Source: Vibrio cyclitrophicus
GTDB taxonomy: Bacteria > Pseudomonadota > Gammaproteobacteria > Enterobacterales > Vibrionaceae
DNA: 64,000 nucleotides
Direction: 5' to 3'
Assembly (NCBI GenBank): GCA_023206055.1
Contig: CP065366.1
Location: forward strand, 1,674,001-1,738,000
The position numbers and the translations under genes were made by a program. The notes under the pieces are model-generated. The model was given only the letters and a program-made list of their open reading frames with translations, was not told where the DNA came from and searched no databases. Of the stretch, positions 24,743-34,384 are shown in pieces; position 1 is the stretch's first letter; each line of letters begins with the position of its first letter.

Positions 24743-24999
24743 TTGCCCCCTAAGTTACGCAAATTAGTGTGTCGTTATGATTTCATTTTTAAGTCAATAA
24801 AAAACGATTCGTAGAGTGAATATTTAGGTATTAATGTAAGACCAAGAAATAATAAAACGAACTAAGAATAGAAAGTGGATCGGCCATATAGTCGGCTTTC
24901 ACTGGTATAACATTCAGCCGAAGAGGTTGAAGTCGAGCTCGCTACGACGAATATGTTGGTCAGATGAAACCAACAAGCCCTAGTGAGCTGTGTATCATT

Positions 25000-25884
25000 T
25001 TATCGACTTAAACTTTCAAAGTAATTCTGAACAAATTTAACGAACACTTGGTGTTTCTTTGCCGGATAAATAACTTGCGGATAGAACAGGTAAATACTGT
25101 TGCCATGTTGCAGACATTCATTAGGCAGCACTCTTTCTAACTCTCCAAGCTCAACCTCTTTCGCAACGTAGTAACTCGCGATACGAATAATACCGCTTCC
25201 TACTATGGCTTGTTGCTTAAGCAAGTGATTGTCATTACTTGAAAGCCAGCCGGACACATCAATGTTTGCAGACTTTAAAGGCCACTCGGTTTGATGCAGC
25301 GTTGCTAAGCATTGATGATCACTTAAGTCACTCACATTGGTTGGACGACCAAATTGATCAAGATAACCGGGCGTTGCGACTAAATCATGCTGATAGCTAA
25401 TCAAATGTTTCGCCACCATGTTGTCCGGTGGGGTATTGGTGGCGCGAAACGCGATATCGATATCATCTTGGTTGAGATTAAAGTTGGTGTAGCTGCTATT
25501 TATCTCAAAACGGATCTCTGGATATTGCTGCCTAAACTGTTGGCAGATATCGAATAGATATACCTCAGTAAACATCTTTGGCGCGGTGAGACGCAATAGA
25601 CCTTTTACGATGTCGTGTTGTTCCGAAACACTACGCTCGAGCTGCAACACTTGAGAACGAATCGTTAAACCTTGTTGTAACGCGCGTTCGCCTTCTTGAG
25701 TTAAACGAACACTGCGCGTGGTTCTGACCAAAAGAGGGCACTGTAAATCATTCTCTAAACGTTTGATCTGCTCAGAAAGGTAGCTCTTAGAGATACCGAG
25801 CTTTTCTGCTGCTTTGGTAAAGTTAAGTTGCTGAGCAAGTTCCACAAATAGGATCAGTCGTTCTATTCTCTTGTGCTCGTTCAT
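25000..25884 (-). CDS. LysR-family transcriptional regulator
   Basis: A 294-residue LysR protein: winged helix-turn-helix 1-65 (AQQLNFTKAAEKLGISKSYL) and a substrate-binding domain of the type that regulates neighbouring oxidoreductases (LTAPKMFTEVYLFDICQQF). It is divergent from the aldo/keto reductase gene with 142 bases between, the classical arrangement for control of that gene. The effector is unknown. Confidence 0.92.
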   Translation of the reverse strand: MNEHKRIERLILFVELAQQLNFTKAAEKLGISKSYLSEQIKRLENDLQCPLLVRTTRSVRLTQEGERALQQGLTIRSQVLQLERSVSEQHDIVKGLLRLTAPKMFTEVYLFDICQQFRQQYPEIRFEINSSYTNFNLNQDDIDIAFRATNTPPDNMVAKHLISYQHDLVATPGYLDQFGRPTNVSDLSDHQCLATLHQTEWPLKSANIDVSGWLSSNDNHLLKQQAIVGSGIIRIASYYVAKEVELGELERVLPNECLQHGNSIYLFYPQVIYPAKKHQVFVKFVQNYFESLSR

Positions 25885-26026
25885 GTGCGTATGCCTTCAA
25901 AATTGGTCAGCTCTATTGTTCGTCATATCAAACAATCATTTCGTAACTAGCATATTCTGTTTTCTAAAAAGAACAATATGATAGAGGCATATTTATTGGC
26001 ATCAAATCTTCAAAGCGAGATCAGGT

Positions 26027-27037
26027 ATGACGAACAGCATTGAATCTACAAATAAAACGAATGATAAAAAGAGCATTCCGTTATCAAACTATCTACCGAA
26101 TGTCGGGCAGGTTGCCTACGGCTGCATGGGCTTAGGTGGTGGCTGGAATGATAATCCAGTAACGGCGGCTGATGTAGCGCAAACACGCAGCGTAATCGAC
26201 ACAGCATTAGAGTCAGGGATCAACCTGTTCGACCATGCAGACATTTATACCTTCAGCAAAGCAGAGCAAGCTTTTGGTCAAGCGTTACAGCAAGCTCCTG
26301 AATTACGTGATCAGATGTTCATTCAATCTAAATGTGGTATTCGTTTTGAAGGCGAGGGCAATGTTGGTCGTTATGATTTCTCGGCAGATTGGGTAAGTCA
26401 ATCGGTAGACGGCATTCTCAACCGATTGAATACTGAAAAGCTCGACGTGCTGTTACTACATCGCCCCGATCCTTTGATGGAACTCGATGAACTAGCAAGA
26501 ACGCTAGAAGATTTGAAAGCTCAGGGCAAGGTCGATTTCTTCGGTGTCTCTAACATGAACAGCCACCAAATTCAGTACCTACAATCTGCGCTCGGGCAAC
26601 CCATTGTCGCAAATCAAGTTGAGATGAGCTTGGCTAAGCTTGATTGGCTTAATGATGGCGTGATGATTAACTCGCAAGGTCACCATCAATCTGATTTTGC
26701 TGCAGGCACACTTGAGCATTGCCAAATGAAGGGCATTCAATTGCAAGCGTGGGGCTGCTTGGCACAAGGTCGATTTGCTGAGCAAGGTTTGTATTCAGAA
26801 CATGACAACGTGAAAAAGACCGCGCATTACGTAGCTCAGCTAGCGAATCAATATGGCGTAGAAAGTGAAGCGATTGTGTTGGCGTTTTTACTTCGTCATC
26901 CAGCAGGTATTCAGCCTGTTATTGGTACGACTAACCTAGAGCGAATCAAAGCTTCGGCAGTCGCGACTCAGATAAATCTGTCGCGTGAAGAGTGGTACAA
27001 CTTATACGTGTATTCACGTGGTCAAGCGCTGCCTTAA
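26027..27037 (+). CDS. Aldo/keto reductase (YdhF-like)
   Basis: A 336-residue NADPH-dependent aldo/keto reductase barrel. The catalytic tetrad region includes FDHADIY (Asp, Tyr), QSKCGIR (Lys) and LLHRPDPLM (His). The C-terminal cofactor motif is PVIGTTNLERI. It resembles E. coli YdhF. It is divergent from the LysR gene and is followed after 3-9 bases by a GlcG-like gene, forming a two-gene operon. Substrate unknown. Confidence 0.92.
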   Translation: MTNSIESTNKTNDKKSIPLSNYLPNVGQVAYGCMGLGGGWNDNPVTAADVAQTRSVIDTALESGINLFDHADIYTFSKAEQAFGQALQQAPELRDQMFIQSKCGIRFEGEGNVGRYDFSADWVSQSVDGILNRLNTEKLDVLLLHRPDPLMELDELARTLEDLKAQGKVDFFGVSNMNSHQIQYLQSALGQPIVANQVEMSLAKLDWLNDGVMINSQGHHQSDFAAGTLEHCQMKGIQLQAWGCLAQGRFAEQGLYSEHDNVKKTAHYVAQLANQYGVESEAIVLAFLLRHPAGIQPVIGTTNLERIKASAVATQINLSREEWYNLYVYSRGQALP

Positions 27038-27046
27038 GGAATGAGA

Positions 27047-27439
27047 ATGTTGAATCAAAAGATCGTACAGCAACTTGTGTCTAGCGCTCTCAACATTGCC
27101 GAGCGTAATCAACAAGCAATCGCGGTGAGCGTGTGTGATACGCACGGTGAGTTATTGGCGTTTATTCGTATGGATAATGTGAGCGTACAAGCCGGATTGT
27201 TAGCACAGAACAAAGCTTATACGTCTGCAAGAGACAGACAGCCAAGTGGTAACTTAGGTGCTTGGGCGAGAGAAACCGGTAAAGATTTAAGTTACTGGAC
27301 CGACTCTAAGATCACTGGTTTCAAAGGTGGTGTTCCAATTGAACATCAAGGGCAGGTGATTGGTGCTCTCGGTATCAGCGGGTTGAGTGAAGATGACGAT
27401 GAAGCACTTGCCGAAAAAGTGATTCAACTGATGATCTAA
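27047..27439 (+). CDS. GlcG/HbpS family protein
   Basis: A 130-residue protein of the GlcG/HbpS (DUF336) family: AERNQQAIAVSVCDTHGELLAFIRMD, KAYTSARDRQPSG and FKGGVPIEHQGQVIGALGISG. Members bind haem or small ligands; function is often unknown. I start at the ATG at 27047 because AAGGA lies 5-6 bases before it; the ATG at 27041 directly abuts that site. It is cotranscribed with the aldo/keto reductase. Confidence 0.9.
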   Translation: MLNQKIVQQLVSSALNIAERNQQAIAVSVCDTHGELLAFIRMDNVSVQAGLLAQNKAYTSARDRQPSGNLGAWARETGKDLSYWTDSKITGFKGGVPIEHQGQVIGALGISGLSEDDDEALAEKVIQLMI

Positions 27440-27483
27440 GTTTAGTTAGGTGTGAAGTAACAAACGTTATAAACAACAGATAA

Positions 27484-27517
27484 TAAAAAACCAATGCATG
27501 TGCATCGGTTTTTTGTT
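27484..27517. terminator. Bidirectional terminator
   Basis: AAAAAACCAATGCA pairs with TGCATCGGTTTTTT. It lies between the convergent GlcG-like gene and the cystine transporter gene. Confidence 0.88.
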
Positions 27518-27552
27518 TAACGAGACTCAAGTTATTAAATCAATCGAACCGA

Positions 27553-28926
27553 TTAAGCGTTCGCTTGCTCCAGATCTTGTTGCTTGTCTTTCTTACCCAA
27601 TAGGCGACTTGTGATAGTACCGGCTGTCATTGCACCTGATACGTTAAGCGCTGTACGTGCCATATCGATAAGCGGCTCGATAGAGATAAGCAGTGCAGCG
27701 ATAGTCACTGGAAGGCCCATCGCTGGTAATACGATAAGTGCAGCGAACGTTGCACCGCCACCCACACCCGCGATACCGAATGAGCTCACTGTAATAATCG
27801 CAATCAGAGACAGAATGAAGTTGATGTCCATTGGGTCGATGCCGACTGTTGGCGCAACCATAACTGCTAGCATTGCAGGGTAGATACCTGCACAGCCATT
27901 TTGGCCAATTGTTGCACCGAAAGTAGCAGACAGGTTAGCAATCGCTGGTGGCACGTTTAGCTTAGTGATTTGAGCTTCAACGTTCAGTGGAATTGTTGCT
28001 GCAGAACTACGAGACGTGAAAGCAAATGTCAGTACAGGCCAGATTTTTTGGAAGTACTCTTTCGGGTTTACACCAACAAAAGAGACCAACACACCGTGGA
28101 CAACGAACATCAGGATGATTGCGACGTAAGAAGCAACGATGAAACCCAGTAAGCTTAGGATGTCAGAAGCACTTGATGTTGCTACAACTTTCGCCATTAA
28201 CGCAGCGATGCCGTATGGCGTTAGTGCCATAATCATCTTAACTAAGCGCATTACGATAGATTGAGCCGCTTCAACGAAAGTGCGAATTGGTGATTCCAAC
28301 TCTTCTTTCTCTGCCATCACTTTACGAGCAGCGATACCTGTTAGCACACCGAAGATAACCACCGCGATGATTGAAGTTGAACGAGCACCGGTTAGATCTG
28401 CAAACGGGTTAGTTGGAATGAAGCTAACCAGCATTTGTGGAATCGTTAGGTCAGACACACTTCCCATGCGGTTTTCTAGTGTTGCGATACGAGCCGTTTC
28501 ACGAGCACCTTCTGTTAGGCCTTCTGCCGAAAGACCGAATGCTTGAGCCACAGCAATACCCACAATCGCAGAGATCGCTGTGGTTACCAATAATACTGAA
28601 ATAGTGATACCAGAAATCTTGCCCAGTGACCCACCTTTCTCAAGCTTCACCACTGCCGCAATCATTGAAACCAATACTAATGGCATGATCACCATTTTTA
28701 GTAGGCCAACATAGCCGCTGCCGACAACATTTACCCAATCCAACGTTTCTTTGATGGCCGGGTTGCCTTCACCCAGTAGCAGCTGTAAGCCTAATCCGAA
28801 AGCACTACCAAAAACCAAACCTAATAGAACGAGACGAGAAAGTGTGTTTTCTTTTTTCTGCTGTCCGTAGAGAAAGAAGAGGATACCAGTGAATACCGAT
28901 AAGGCAGCGATAGCTGAAAATGACAT
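27553..28926 (-). CDS. tcyP: L-cystine symporter (TcyP/YdjN)
   Basis: A 457-residue member of the dicarboxylate/amino-acid:cation symporter family with about nine membrane segments. It is colinear with E. coli TcyP (463 aa): VGSGYVGLLKMVIMPLVLVSM, LSFIPTNPFADLTGARSTSII, FAFTSRSSAATIPLNVEAQ, GATIGQNGCAGIYPAMLAVM and VGGGATFAALIVLPAMGLPV. It imports cystine for sulfur supply. Transcribed alone, convergent to the AKR operon. Confidence 0.93.
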   Translation of the reverse strand: MSFSAIAALSVFTGILFFLYGQQKKENTLSRLVLLGLVFGSAFGLGLQLLLGEGNPAIKETLDWVNVVGSGYVGLLKMVIMPLVLVSMIAAVVKLEKGGSLGKISGITISVLLVTTAISAIVGIAVAQAFGLSAEGLTEGARETARIATLENRMGSVSDLTIPQMLVSFIPTNPFADLTGARSTSIIAVVIFGVLTGIAARKVMAEKEELESPIRTFVEAAQSIVMRLVKMIMALTPYGIAALMAKVVATSSASDILSLLGFIVASYVAIILMFVVHGVLVSFVGVNPKEYFQKIWPVLTFAFTSRSSAATIPLNVEAQITKLNVPPAIANLSATFGATIGQNGCAGIYPAMLAVMVAPTVGIDPMDINFILSLIAIITVSSFGIAGVGGGATFAALIVLPAMGLPVTIAALLISIEPLIDMARTALNVSGAMTAGTITSRLLGKKDKQQDLEQANA

Positions 28927-29111
28927 TTGTTTTCCTTATGAATTTCTTTATATCGATAGCGCGATTAAATATATGGGCGCAAATACTGTTAGCTACAGTA
29001 GCGACCTGTAATAAAACGTAAAATAAGGAAAAGTAATTTAATAGAACGATAAGTAATATCCACTCAATAGGATGGGTGGATATTCAACATTGTGATGAAT
29101 AGGTGAGCTTT

Positions 29112-29807
29112 TTAGCGATATTTTGCTAATAAATTGAGCATGTCACTCGATGAGTAAATTTCGATATTTTGGAAATTATTTTCGAATAATCGGAACAACA
29201 TTGCTTTGGCTACGTCTTTCGACTGAATAGGTCGAAGATTTTTGAACTTACCAAACATAAACGGAGACAGCAGAGGAAAGAGACTTTGCAGGAGTTTTTC
29301 ATCAGCTCTTGGTTCATCACGTTCACCCACCAGCGGACCAGGACGTGCGATGAAAAGCTGCTTGAAGCCAATGCGCATCAAATTTTGTTCCATTTGCCCC
29401 TTGCACTTTAGGTAGTGGGAATAGGAATCTAGTGAAGCGCCATAGCTAGAAACGACCGCCACGCGTTGAACTCCAAGAAACTTCATCGACTGTGCTACTT
29501 GGCTAACCAGTTCGACATCAATTTTGCGAAGCGCTTCTTTTGAGCCTGCCTTTTTCTTGGTCGTACCTAAGCAGATAACGCCAAGATTAGGCGTCGCATT
29601 CGCGTCATCCCAACAGGTAACTTGCAGGTCACTGTGAATAAGAGTGTGGAGCTTGGTGGAGTCAAATTGTGAGTCTAATGCTCTTCGGGATAGGGCATAG
29701 ATATGATCAACCGCTGGTTCATCGATGAGCAACTTCATCACATGATGACCAATTAGCCCTGTTGCACCGGCCACCACGACCGATGTTTTGTCTCCAGAAA
29801 TGCTCAT
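29112..29807 (-). CDS. NAD(P)-binding atypical short-chain reductase (HTATIP2-like)
   Basis: A 231-residue Rossmann protein with the N-terminal VVAGATGLIGHHVMKLL nucleotide motif, LGTTKKKAGS and VSSYGASLDSYSHYLKCKGQMEQ, characteristic of the HTATIP2/YbjT-type atypical SDR group. No signal peptide or membrane helix. Substrate unknown. It stands alone upstream of a long intergenic stretch. Confidence 0.85.
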   Translation of the reverse strand: MSISGDKTSVVVAGATGLIGHHVMKLLIDEPAVDHIYALSRRALDSQFDSTKLHTLIHSDLQVTCWDDANATPNLGVICLGTTKKKAGSKEALRKIDVELVSQVAQSMKFLGVQRVAVVSSYGASLDSYSHYLKCKGQMEQNLMRIGFKQLFIARPGPLVGERDEPRADEKLLQSLFPLLSPFMFGKFKNLRPIQSKDVAKAMLFRLFENNFQNIEIYSSSDMLNLLAKYR

Positions 29808-29976
29808 TCTAATCCCTTATTCACTGCACAAGTGCTTGTTTAATATAAACAGTGTTTGAATTTTAAGCGAATAAAAATTTGTTAAACGAGTGGTCAGTAG
29901 CTTAGGAGCGGGCTCCGGTTTATGGAAAAAGAGGTGATTTCGTTTGGTTTGAAATTTAAGTTAGGCTTTAAATATA

Positions 29977-30008
29977 ACAAAGCCCGTTGGGCGACGGGCT
30001 TTGTTACT
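29977..30008. terminator. Terminator downstream of the 29-aa basic peptide gene
   Basis: AACAAAGCCCGT and ACGGGCTTTGTT form a perfect 12-bp stem around TGGGCG. It lies 15 bases beyond the small ORF and is symmetric enough to act in both directions. Confidence 0.85.
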
Positions 30009-30022
30009 TTCTTTACAACTTA

Positions 30023-30112
30023 TTAGGTGAAGGATAGTGGGATTTTCCTTACCTTTTTGCTAGCTTTCTTACCGGACTTATTAGGTTTTCTTTTACTTGA
30101 GTTTGGAATCAT
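30023..30112 (-). CDS. Tiny basic protein (29 aa)
   Basis: ATG-to-TAA frame encoding MIPNSSKRKPNKSGKKASKK then VRKIPLSFT. About a third of residues are Lys or Arg. The ribosome site GGAGGTGTA lies directly before the ATG and is one of the best in the window, and a strong terminator follows 15 bases after the stop, so it looks like a complete small transcription unit. I do not recognise a family. Size and charge resemble ribosome- or nucleic-acid-associated miniproteins. Confidence 0.65.
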   Translation of the reverse strand: MIPNSSKRKPNKSGKKASKKVRKIPLSFT

Positions 30113-30119
30113 TACACCT

Positions 30120-30515
30120 CCTAAATCTTAGTTTCTTTGCTTTGTTGCTTGTAGTCGACTCTTTGAAGCTAAGTGATGGCAGTCACTTTATTTTTTACGA
30201 TGTTGCTCAACTTACTTTAAGTCTAACTTATCAATTGAGAGGGATTGAAAAGCTATTTGCTTAACTTACTAAAAGGAGAGGTTAGTAAGTTAAATTAGTT
30301 AAAGCATAATCGATGCCAAAACGTAAGTGATTGATTTTTGGTTTTGGCGGTGTCTAACCTCAGACCATGTTGTCTTTTTGATTCTCAATTTGAGAAAAGT
30401 GGCCTTGAACTGCTCAAATTAAGAACACTCTCTGCGGTTTCCGTCATATAGCCATAGATACAGCTTTGCTTAACACGTAAACTGAGTCGTAATTCACATA
30501 GACCAAGGACGTGCT
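30120..30515. other. 396-bp region upstream of the flavin reductase/cob genes
   Basis: This region should contain the promoter of the small peptide gene (minus) and of the flavin-reductase gene (plus). I looked for a cobalamin riboswitch and saw neither the B12-box nor the CCACTG core. Confidence 0.45.
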
Positions 30516-31127
30516 ATGAACCTCAAGCTTGATACTCTAGCTCCCACTCAGATCTATCACCTGATGACACAAACCGTTGTTCCTCGCCCTATTGCGTGGG
30601 CATTGACGGAATCTTCTGAACAAGAGTACAACCTAGCGCCTTTCTCTTATTTCACGCCTGTTTCCAGCAATCCGCCGCTACTGATGTTATCGGTTGGGAA
30701 GAAGCCATCGGGCGAAATCAAAGACACCACTCGTAATGCCCTTGAAACAGGTAAACTGGTGATTCACATTGCTTCTTCAAATTCTGCAGAAACAATGACA
30801 GCAACAGCAGCGACTCTCGATCACGGTGAATCTGAAGTAACCGCGAATAATATCGAGTTGGTTGAGTTTGAAGGCTTTTCTTTACCTAGAGTGAAGGAGT
30901 GTGCGGTCGCTTTTGGCTGCACCTTGTACGAAGTGAAAGAGGTTGGAGAAGTGCCACAAAGCCTTATTTTTGCTCAAATCGAAACCGTGTACATTGCTGA
31001 AGATGTGATCGATAAAGAGAGTGAACGTCTTAAGGTTGATGCGTTAGCATTGGACCCACTGTCTAGACTTGGTGGCGGTGAATACGCCACGCTTTCCAAT
31101 GTGTTCTCTGTCGCTCGTCCTAAATAG
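30516..31127 (+). CDS. Flavin reductase-like FMN-binding split-barrel protein
   Basis: A 203-residue flavoprotein of the flavin_Reduct family: VVPRPIAWALTES, NLAPFSYFTPVSSNPPLLMLSVG and KDTTRNALETGKLVIHIASS. Members bind FMN and reduce flavin or act in small-molecule oxidation. It ends 44 bases before cobT; a link with cobalamin salvage (cob(II)alamin or flavin reduction) is possible but unproven. Confidence 0.88.
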   Translation: MNLKLDTLAPTQIYHLMTQTVVPRPIAWALTESSEQEYNLAPFSYFTPVSSNPPLLMLSVGKKPSGEIKDTTRNALETGKLVIHIASSNSAETMTATAATLDHGESEVTANNIELVEFEGFSLPRVKECAVAFGCTLYEVKEVGEVPQSLIFAQIETVYIAEDVIDKESERLKVDALALDPLSRLGGGEYATLSNVFSVARPK

Positions 31128-31171
31128 CCATTCCTAAATTAATGTACCCAGAATAAGCGTTTTTAAAAACT

Positions 31172-32200
31172 ATGTTAGATACCCAATACTCGCAGTACAT
31201 CCAACACCGAATTGACCAAAAAACCAAACCACTCGGTGCGCTTGGCTTATTAGAAAAAATCGCACATCAACTGGCATTGATTCAGAGCCAAGGCAAAGAA
31301 GCTGCGGTGGAACACATTGAATTGAATAAGCCAAGTATCATCATTTTTGCTGGCGACCATGGCATAGCAGATGAAGGTGTGAGCATTGCTCCAAGTGCCG
31401 TCACGCAACAGATGGTGTTGAACTTCTTGAGCGGTGGCGCGGCGATCAATTGCTTCTGTACGGTGAACAACATCGATATCACGGTAGTAGATACGGGTAT
31501 ATTGTTGCCTGTGAAATCTGACAGTGACATGTTGATCTCTCAGCGCTTGGGTACACGGACCAATAACTTTGCCAATGAAGCGGCAATGAACTTGGAAACG
31601 GTGGAACGAGGTATAGATTTGGGTGCGAAACTTGTTTCAAAAACTATCTCGAACGACACCAATATCATCATGTTTGGTGAAATGGGCATCGGTAATACCA
31701 GCAGCGCATCAGCGATCTTAAGTGCATTGTCGAATCGTGCTGCAGCGGAGTGTGTTGGCCTAGGCACTGGTATCAACAACGAACAGTTAGCACGAAAAGT
31801 AGCGGTGGTTGAGCAGGGCGTAGCTCGCTGCAAAGGACTCGATCCTAAATCGGTTTTGGCTCAAGTCGGTGGCTATGAAATCGTTCAAATGGTCGGTGGT
31901 TTCCTTGGTGCATACCAAAATAGAACACCGGTATTGGTCGATGGTTTTATCGTGTCAGTCGCGGCGTATGTCGCGACCTTAATTGAACCGAATTGCCGTG
32001 ACTATATGATCTTTGCACATCGCTCTGAAGAGTCAGGGCACAAAATTTTGTTAGAGCTGCTAGACGCTGAACCTCTGCTCGATCTTGGATTGAGGTTAGG
32101 CGAGGGTACAGGCGCAGCTTTGGCTATGCCAATTATTCGTGCGGCAGCCGAGTTCTATAACAACATGGCGAGCTTCGAAAGTGCGGGAGTCACGGTTTAA
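31172..32200 (+). CDS. cobT: Nicotinate-nucleotide:dimethylbenzimidazole phosphoribosyltransferase
   Basis: A 342-residue CobT that makes alpha-ribazole phosphate for the lower ligand of cobalamin. Landmarks are KTKPLGALGLLE, IFAGDHGIADEGVS, VTQQMVLNFLSGGAAINCF, GEMGIGNTSSASA and GEGTGAALAMP with the catalytic Glu at about 311. It overlaps the cobS start by one base (TAATG) and leads the cobT-cobS-cobU-cobC operon for assembling cobamides from scavenged cobinamide. Confidence 0.97.
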   Translation: MLDTQYSQYIQHRIDQKTKPLGALGLLEKIAHQLALIQSQGKEAAVEHIELNKPSIIIFAGDHGIADEGVSIAPSAVTQQMVLNFLSGGAAINCFCTVNNIDITVVDTGILLPVKSDSDMLISQRLGTRTNNFANEAAMNLETVERGIDLGAKLVSKTISNDTNIIMFGEMGIGNTSSASAILSALSNRAAAECVGLGTGINNEQLARKVAVVEQGVARCKGLDPKSVLAQVGGYEIVQMVGGFLGAYQNRTPVLVDGFIVSVAAYVATLIEPNCRDYMIFAHRSEESGHKILLELLDAEPLLDLGLRLGEGTGAALAMPIIRAAAEFYNNMASFESAGVTV

Positions 32201-33006
32201 TGAGTGATGCACCAGAAAGGTCTTTGAAAGATCGAGTCACTTATCAGTGGGAGCTGTTTTCGTTGGCAATGGGCTTCTTTTCTCGTTTGCCGATGCCAAA
32301 GGATACCCCTTATTCATCAGAGCGAATGAACCGTTCTGGGCGCTACTTTTCAACGGTTGGTTTGTTACTTGGTGTTCTGTGTGGCGGTGTATTCTTGCTA
32401 CTCGATGCCATACTGCCGAGTGCAGTGGCCATCTTTTTGATGATGAGTTTTAGCTTGATGCTCACTGGCGCTTTCCATGAGGACGGTTTGACCGACATGG
32501 CGGATGGCATTGGTGGTGGCATGACTTTAGAACGCCGCTTGACCATCATGAAAGATAGCCGCATCGGTACATACGGCGCGTCTGCGCTGATCATGGCTCT
32601 GCTTGGCAAGTGGGTTTTGCTCAATGAACTCGTCAGCATGACTGGATTGTTTTTGGTCATTGTGACGAGCTACACCTTTAGCCGTGCGATTGCTGCATCG
32701 CTGATTTACGACATGCCTTATGTTAGCGACTTGGATACCAGTAAAAGCAAGCCATTGGCCAACAAGCAAACTAAGGGCGAGCTCGTTTTTCTCTTGCTTG
32801 TAGGCGTACTGCCTAGTCTGTGGTTTGGTCTTGAATTCGCTTTGATTTTATCTGTCGTTGCCTATCTGTTCAGAACAGGTTTCAAAAAGTGGTTAACGGC
32901 TCGAATTGGTGGCTTTACTGGTGACTGCTTGGGGGCTGCTCAACAGTTAATGGAGTTACTGATTTATCTTGTATTCATTACTGCATTTTACAATGGTTTT
33001 CTATAA
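32200..33006 (+). CDS. cobS: Adenosylcobinamide-GDP ribazoletransferase (cobalamin synthase)
   Basis: A 268-residue integral membrane enzyme that joins adenosylcobinamide-GDP and alpha-ribazole. Family signatures are FFSRLPMP, GAFHEDGLTDMADGIGGG with the metal-binding Asp cluster, RLTIMKDSRIGTYG and GGFTGDCLGAAQQLMEL. It has several hydrophobic helices. The start overlaps the cobT stop, so coupling is likely. Confidence 0.97.
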   Translation: MSDAPERSLKDRVTYQWELFSLAMGFFSRLPMPKDTPYSSERMNRSGRYFSTVGLLLGVLCGGVFLLLDAILPSAVAIFLMMSFSLMLTGAFHEDGLTDMADGIGGGMTLERRLTIMKDSRIGTYGASALIMALLGKWVLLNELVSMTGLFLVIVTSYTFSRAIAASLIYDMPYVSDLDTSKSKPLANKQTKGELVFLLLVGVLPSLWFGLEFALILSVVAYLFRTGFKKWLTARIGGFTGDCLGAAQQLMELLIYLVFITAFYNGFL

Positions 33007-33015
33007 CGGCTTCCT

Positions 33016-33618
33016 ATGACTAACATGAATCAAACTAATCAAACAAGCCAGCGAAACAGCCACCTGGTATTGGGTGGAGCTCGTTCTGGTAAGTCGAGTT
33101 TTGCAGAGCAACAAGCATTATGTGCGCTTGAAGCATGTTCAAATGGACGCCTCAATTATATTGCGACAGCGACGTATCTTGATGACGAAATGCGAGAGCG
33201 AATAGCGCACCATCAACAACGTCGTGGGAAACAGTGGATTGAGCATGAAGTACCCGTTGAGTTAGCTGAAAAACTGCAGTCTTTTGACCAAGATGATGTG
33301 GTGCTGATTGATTGCCTAACCTTGTGGCTGAACAACATCATCTTTGAATTGGGTGATGACGCAACCAATGAACAGGTTGAAGTTGTGATTGAAGCTTTGA
33401 TTAGAAGCGTGGAACAAAGCCCAGCACACATTATCATGGTGTCTAACGAAGTCGGTTTGGGCGTGGTGCCACTGGGTAAAGTGTCGCGCTTGTTTGTCGA
33501 CAATGCTGGGCGAATGAACCAAGCATTGGCTCGCGTTGTCGAACGAGTTACGTTGATAGCCGCCGGATTGCCACTGCGCTTAAAACCATCTAATCATTCG
33601 CTTGATACTCAAGGTTAG
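33016..33618 (+). CDS. cobU: Bifunctional adenosylcobinamide kinase/guanylyltransferase
   Basis: A 200-residue CobU. The P-loop GGARSGKSSFAEQ follows a polar N-terminal extension of about 17 residues. YIATATYLDDEM, RIAHHQQRRG (guanylylated His region), LIDCLTLWLNN and MVSNEVGLGVVP are all typical. It phosphorylates adenosylcobinamide and transfers GMP to it. Confidence 0.96.
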   Translation: MTNMNQTNQTSQRNSHLVLGGARSGKSSFAEQQALCALEACSNGRLNYIATATYLDDEMRERIAHHQQRRGKQWIEHEVPVELAEKLQSFDQDDVVLIDCLTLWLNNIIFELGDDATNEQVEVVIEALIRSVEQSPAHIIMVSNEVGLGVVPLGKVSRLFVDNAGRMNQALARVVERVTLIAAGLPLRLKPSNHSLDTQG

Positions 33619-33627
33619 GTCTAACTC

Positions 33628-34245
33628 ATGGTCAACGGAACAACCAAAAACATCTATTTGCTAAGACATGGCAAAGTTGAAGGGAAAGCAGCACTCAATG
33701 GTTTATCTGATGTGTTGGTTAACGCAGATCTTCAACAACAGATAGGCGAGGCGCTCGTTACACAAGACATTACCTTTGAGAGCATAGTTACTTCACCACT
33801 AAGACGATGTAGTGACCTCGCGAACTTGTCTGCACAGCGTATGTCTTTGCCTTTGTCTGTTGTAACAGGTTTTCAGGAAATGAACTTCGGTGAAGTAGAT
33901 GGTGTTCCATTTGATGAACTTGAAGACAAGTGGGAGATGCTAGAAACCTTTTGGCAAGCTCCTGCGAATCATCAATTAACGGGTGCAGAAAGTTTACAAG
34001 GTTTCCACGACAGAGTAACTCAAGCTTGGTCGCAACTTTTGAACGATCCAAGTGACAATATATTGTTGGTTACTCATGGTGGTGTGATTCGCATATTGTT
34101 AGCGCACTGCCTTGATATTGATTGGAAAAACCCGAGTTTGTACTCGAAGTTATCGATAGAAAACGCGTCGATAACTCATATTCAAATTACTCAGTTTGCA
34201 CAGAGCTTTATTAGCGTCAAATCGATAGGGCTGCCTGTTCTCTGA
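33628..34245 (+). CDS. cobC: Alpha-ribazole phosphatase (histidine phosphatase family)
   Basis: A 205-residue phosphoglycerate-mutase-like phosphatase with the catalytic LLRHGKVEG motif near residue 14, SPLRRCSDLA, the acid residue in FQEMNFGEVDG and the second His in LLVTHGGVIRI. Position directly after cobU, nine bases away, supports the CobC role of removing phosphate from alpha-ribazole-5'-phosphate (or cobalamin phosphate). Ends the cob operon. Confidence 0.9.
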   Translation: MVNGTTKNIYLLRHGKVEGKAALNGLSDVLVNADLQQQIGEALVTQDITFESIVTSPLRRCSDLANLSAQRMSLPLSVVTGFQEMNFGEVDGVPFDELEDKWEMLETFWQAPANHQLTGAESLQGFHDRVTQAWSQLLNDPSDNILLVTHGGVIRILLAHCLDIDWKNPSLYSKLSIENASITHIQITQFAQSFISVKSIGLPVL

Positions 34246-34384
34246 GTGTTAAAAATACACAGTTTAAGAATTAACAATCTATTAGACCTGTAAATTGAAA
34301 CAGAAATATAAATAGAAGTATAAAGCGACGTTTACAGCCGCTATACCAGATTGGTATTACTACCTACGTGAAAGGAATTTAGTC

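Noticed and set aside
30113..30515. Cobalamin riboswitch ahead of the cob genes
   Set aside because: No B12-box or conserved core seen by eye; a covariance-model scan would settle it.
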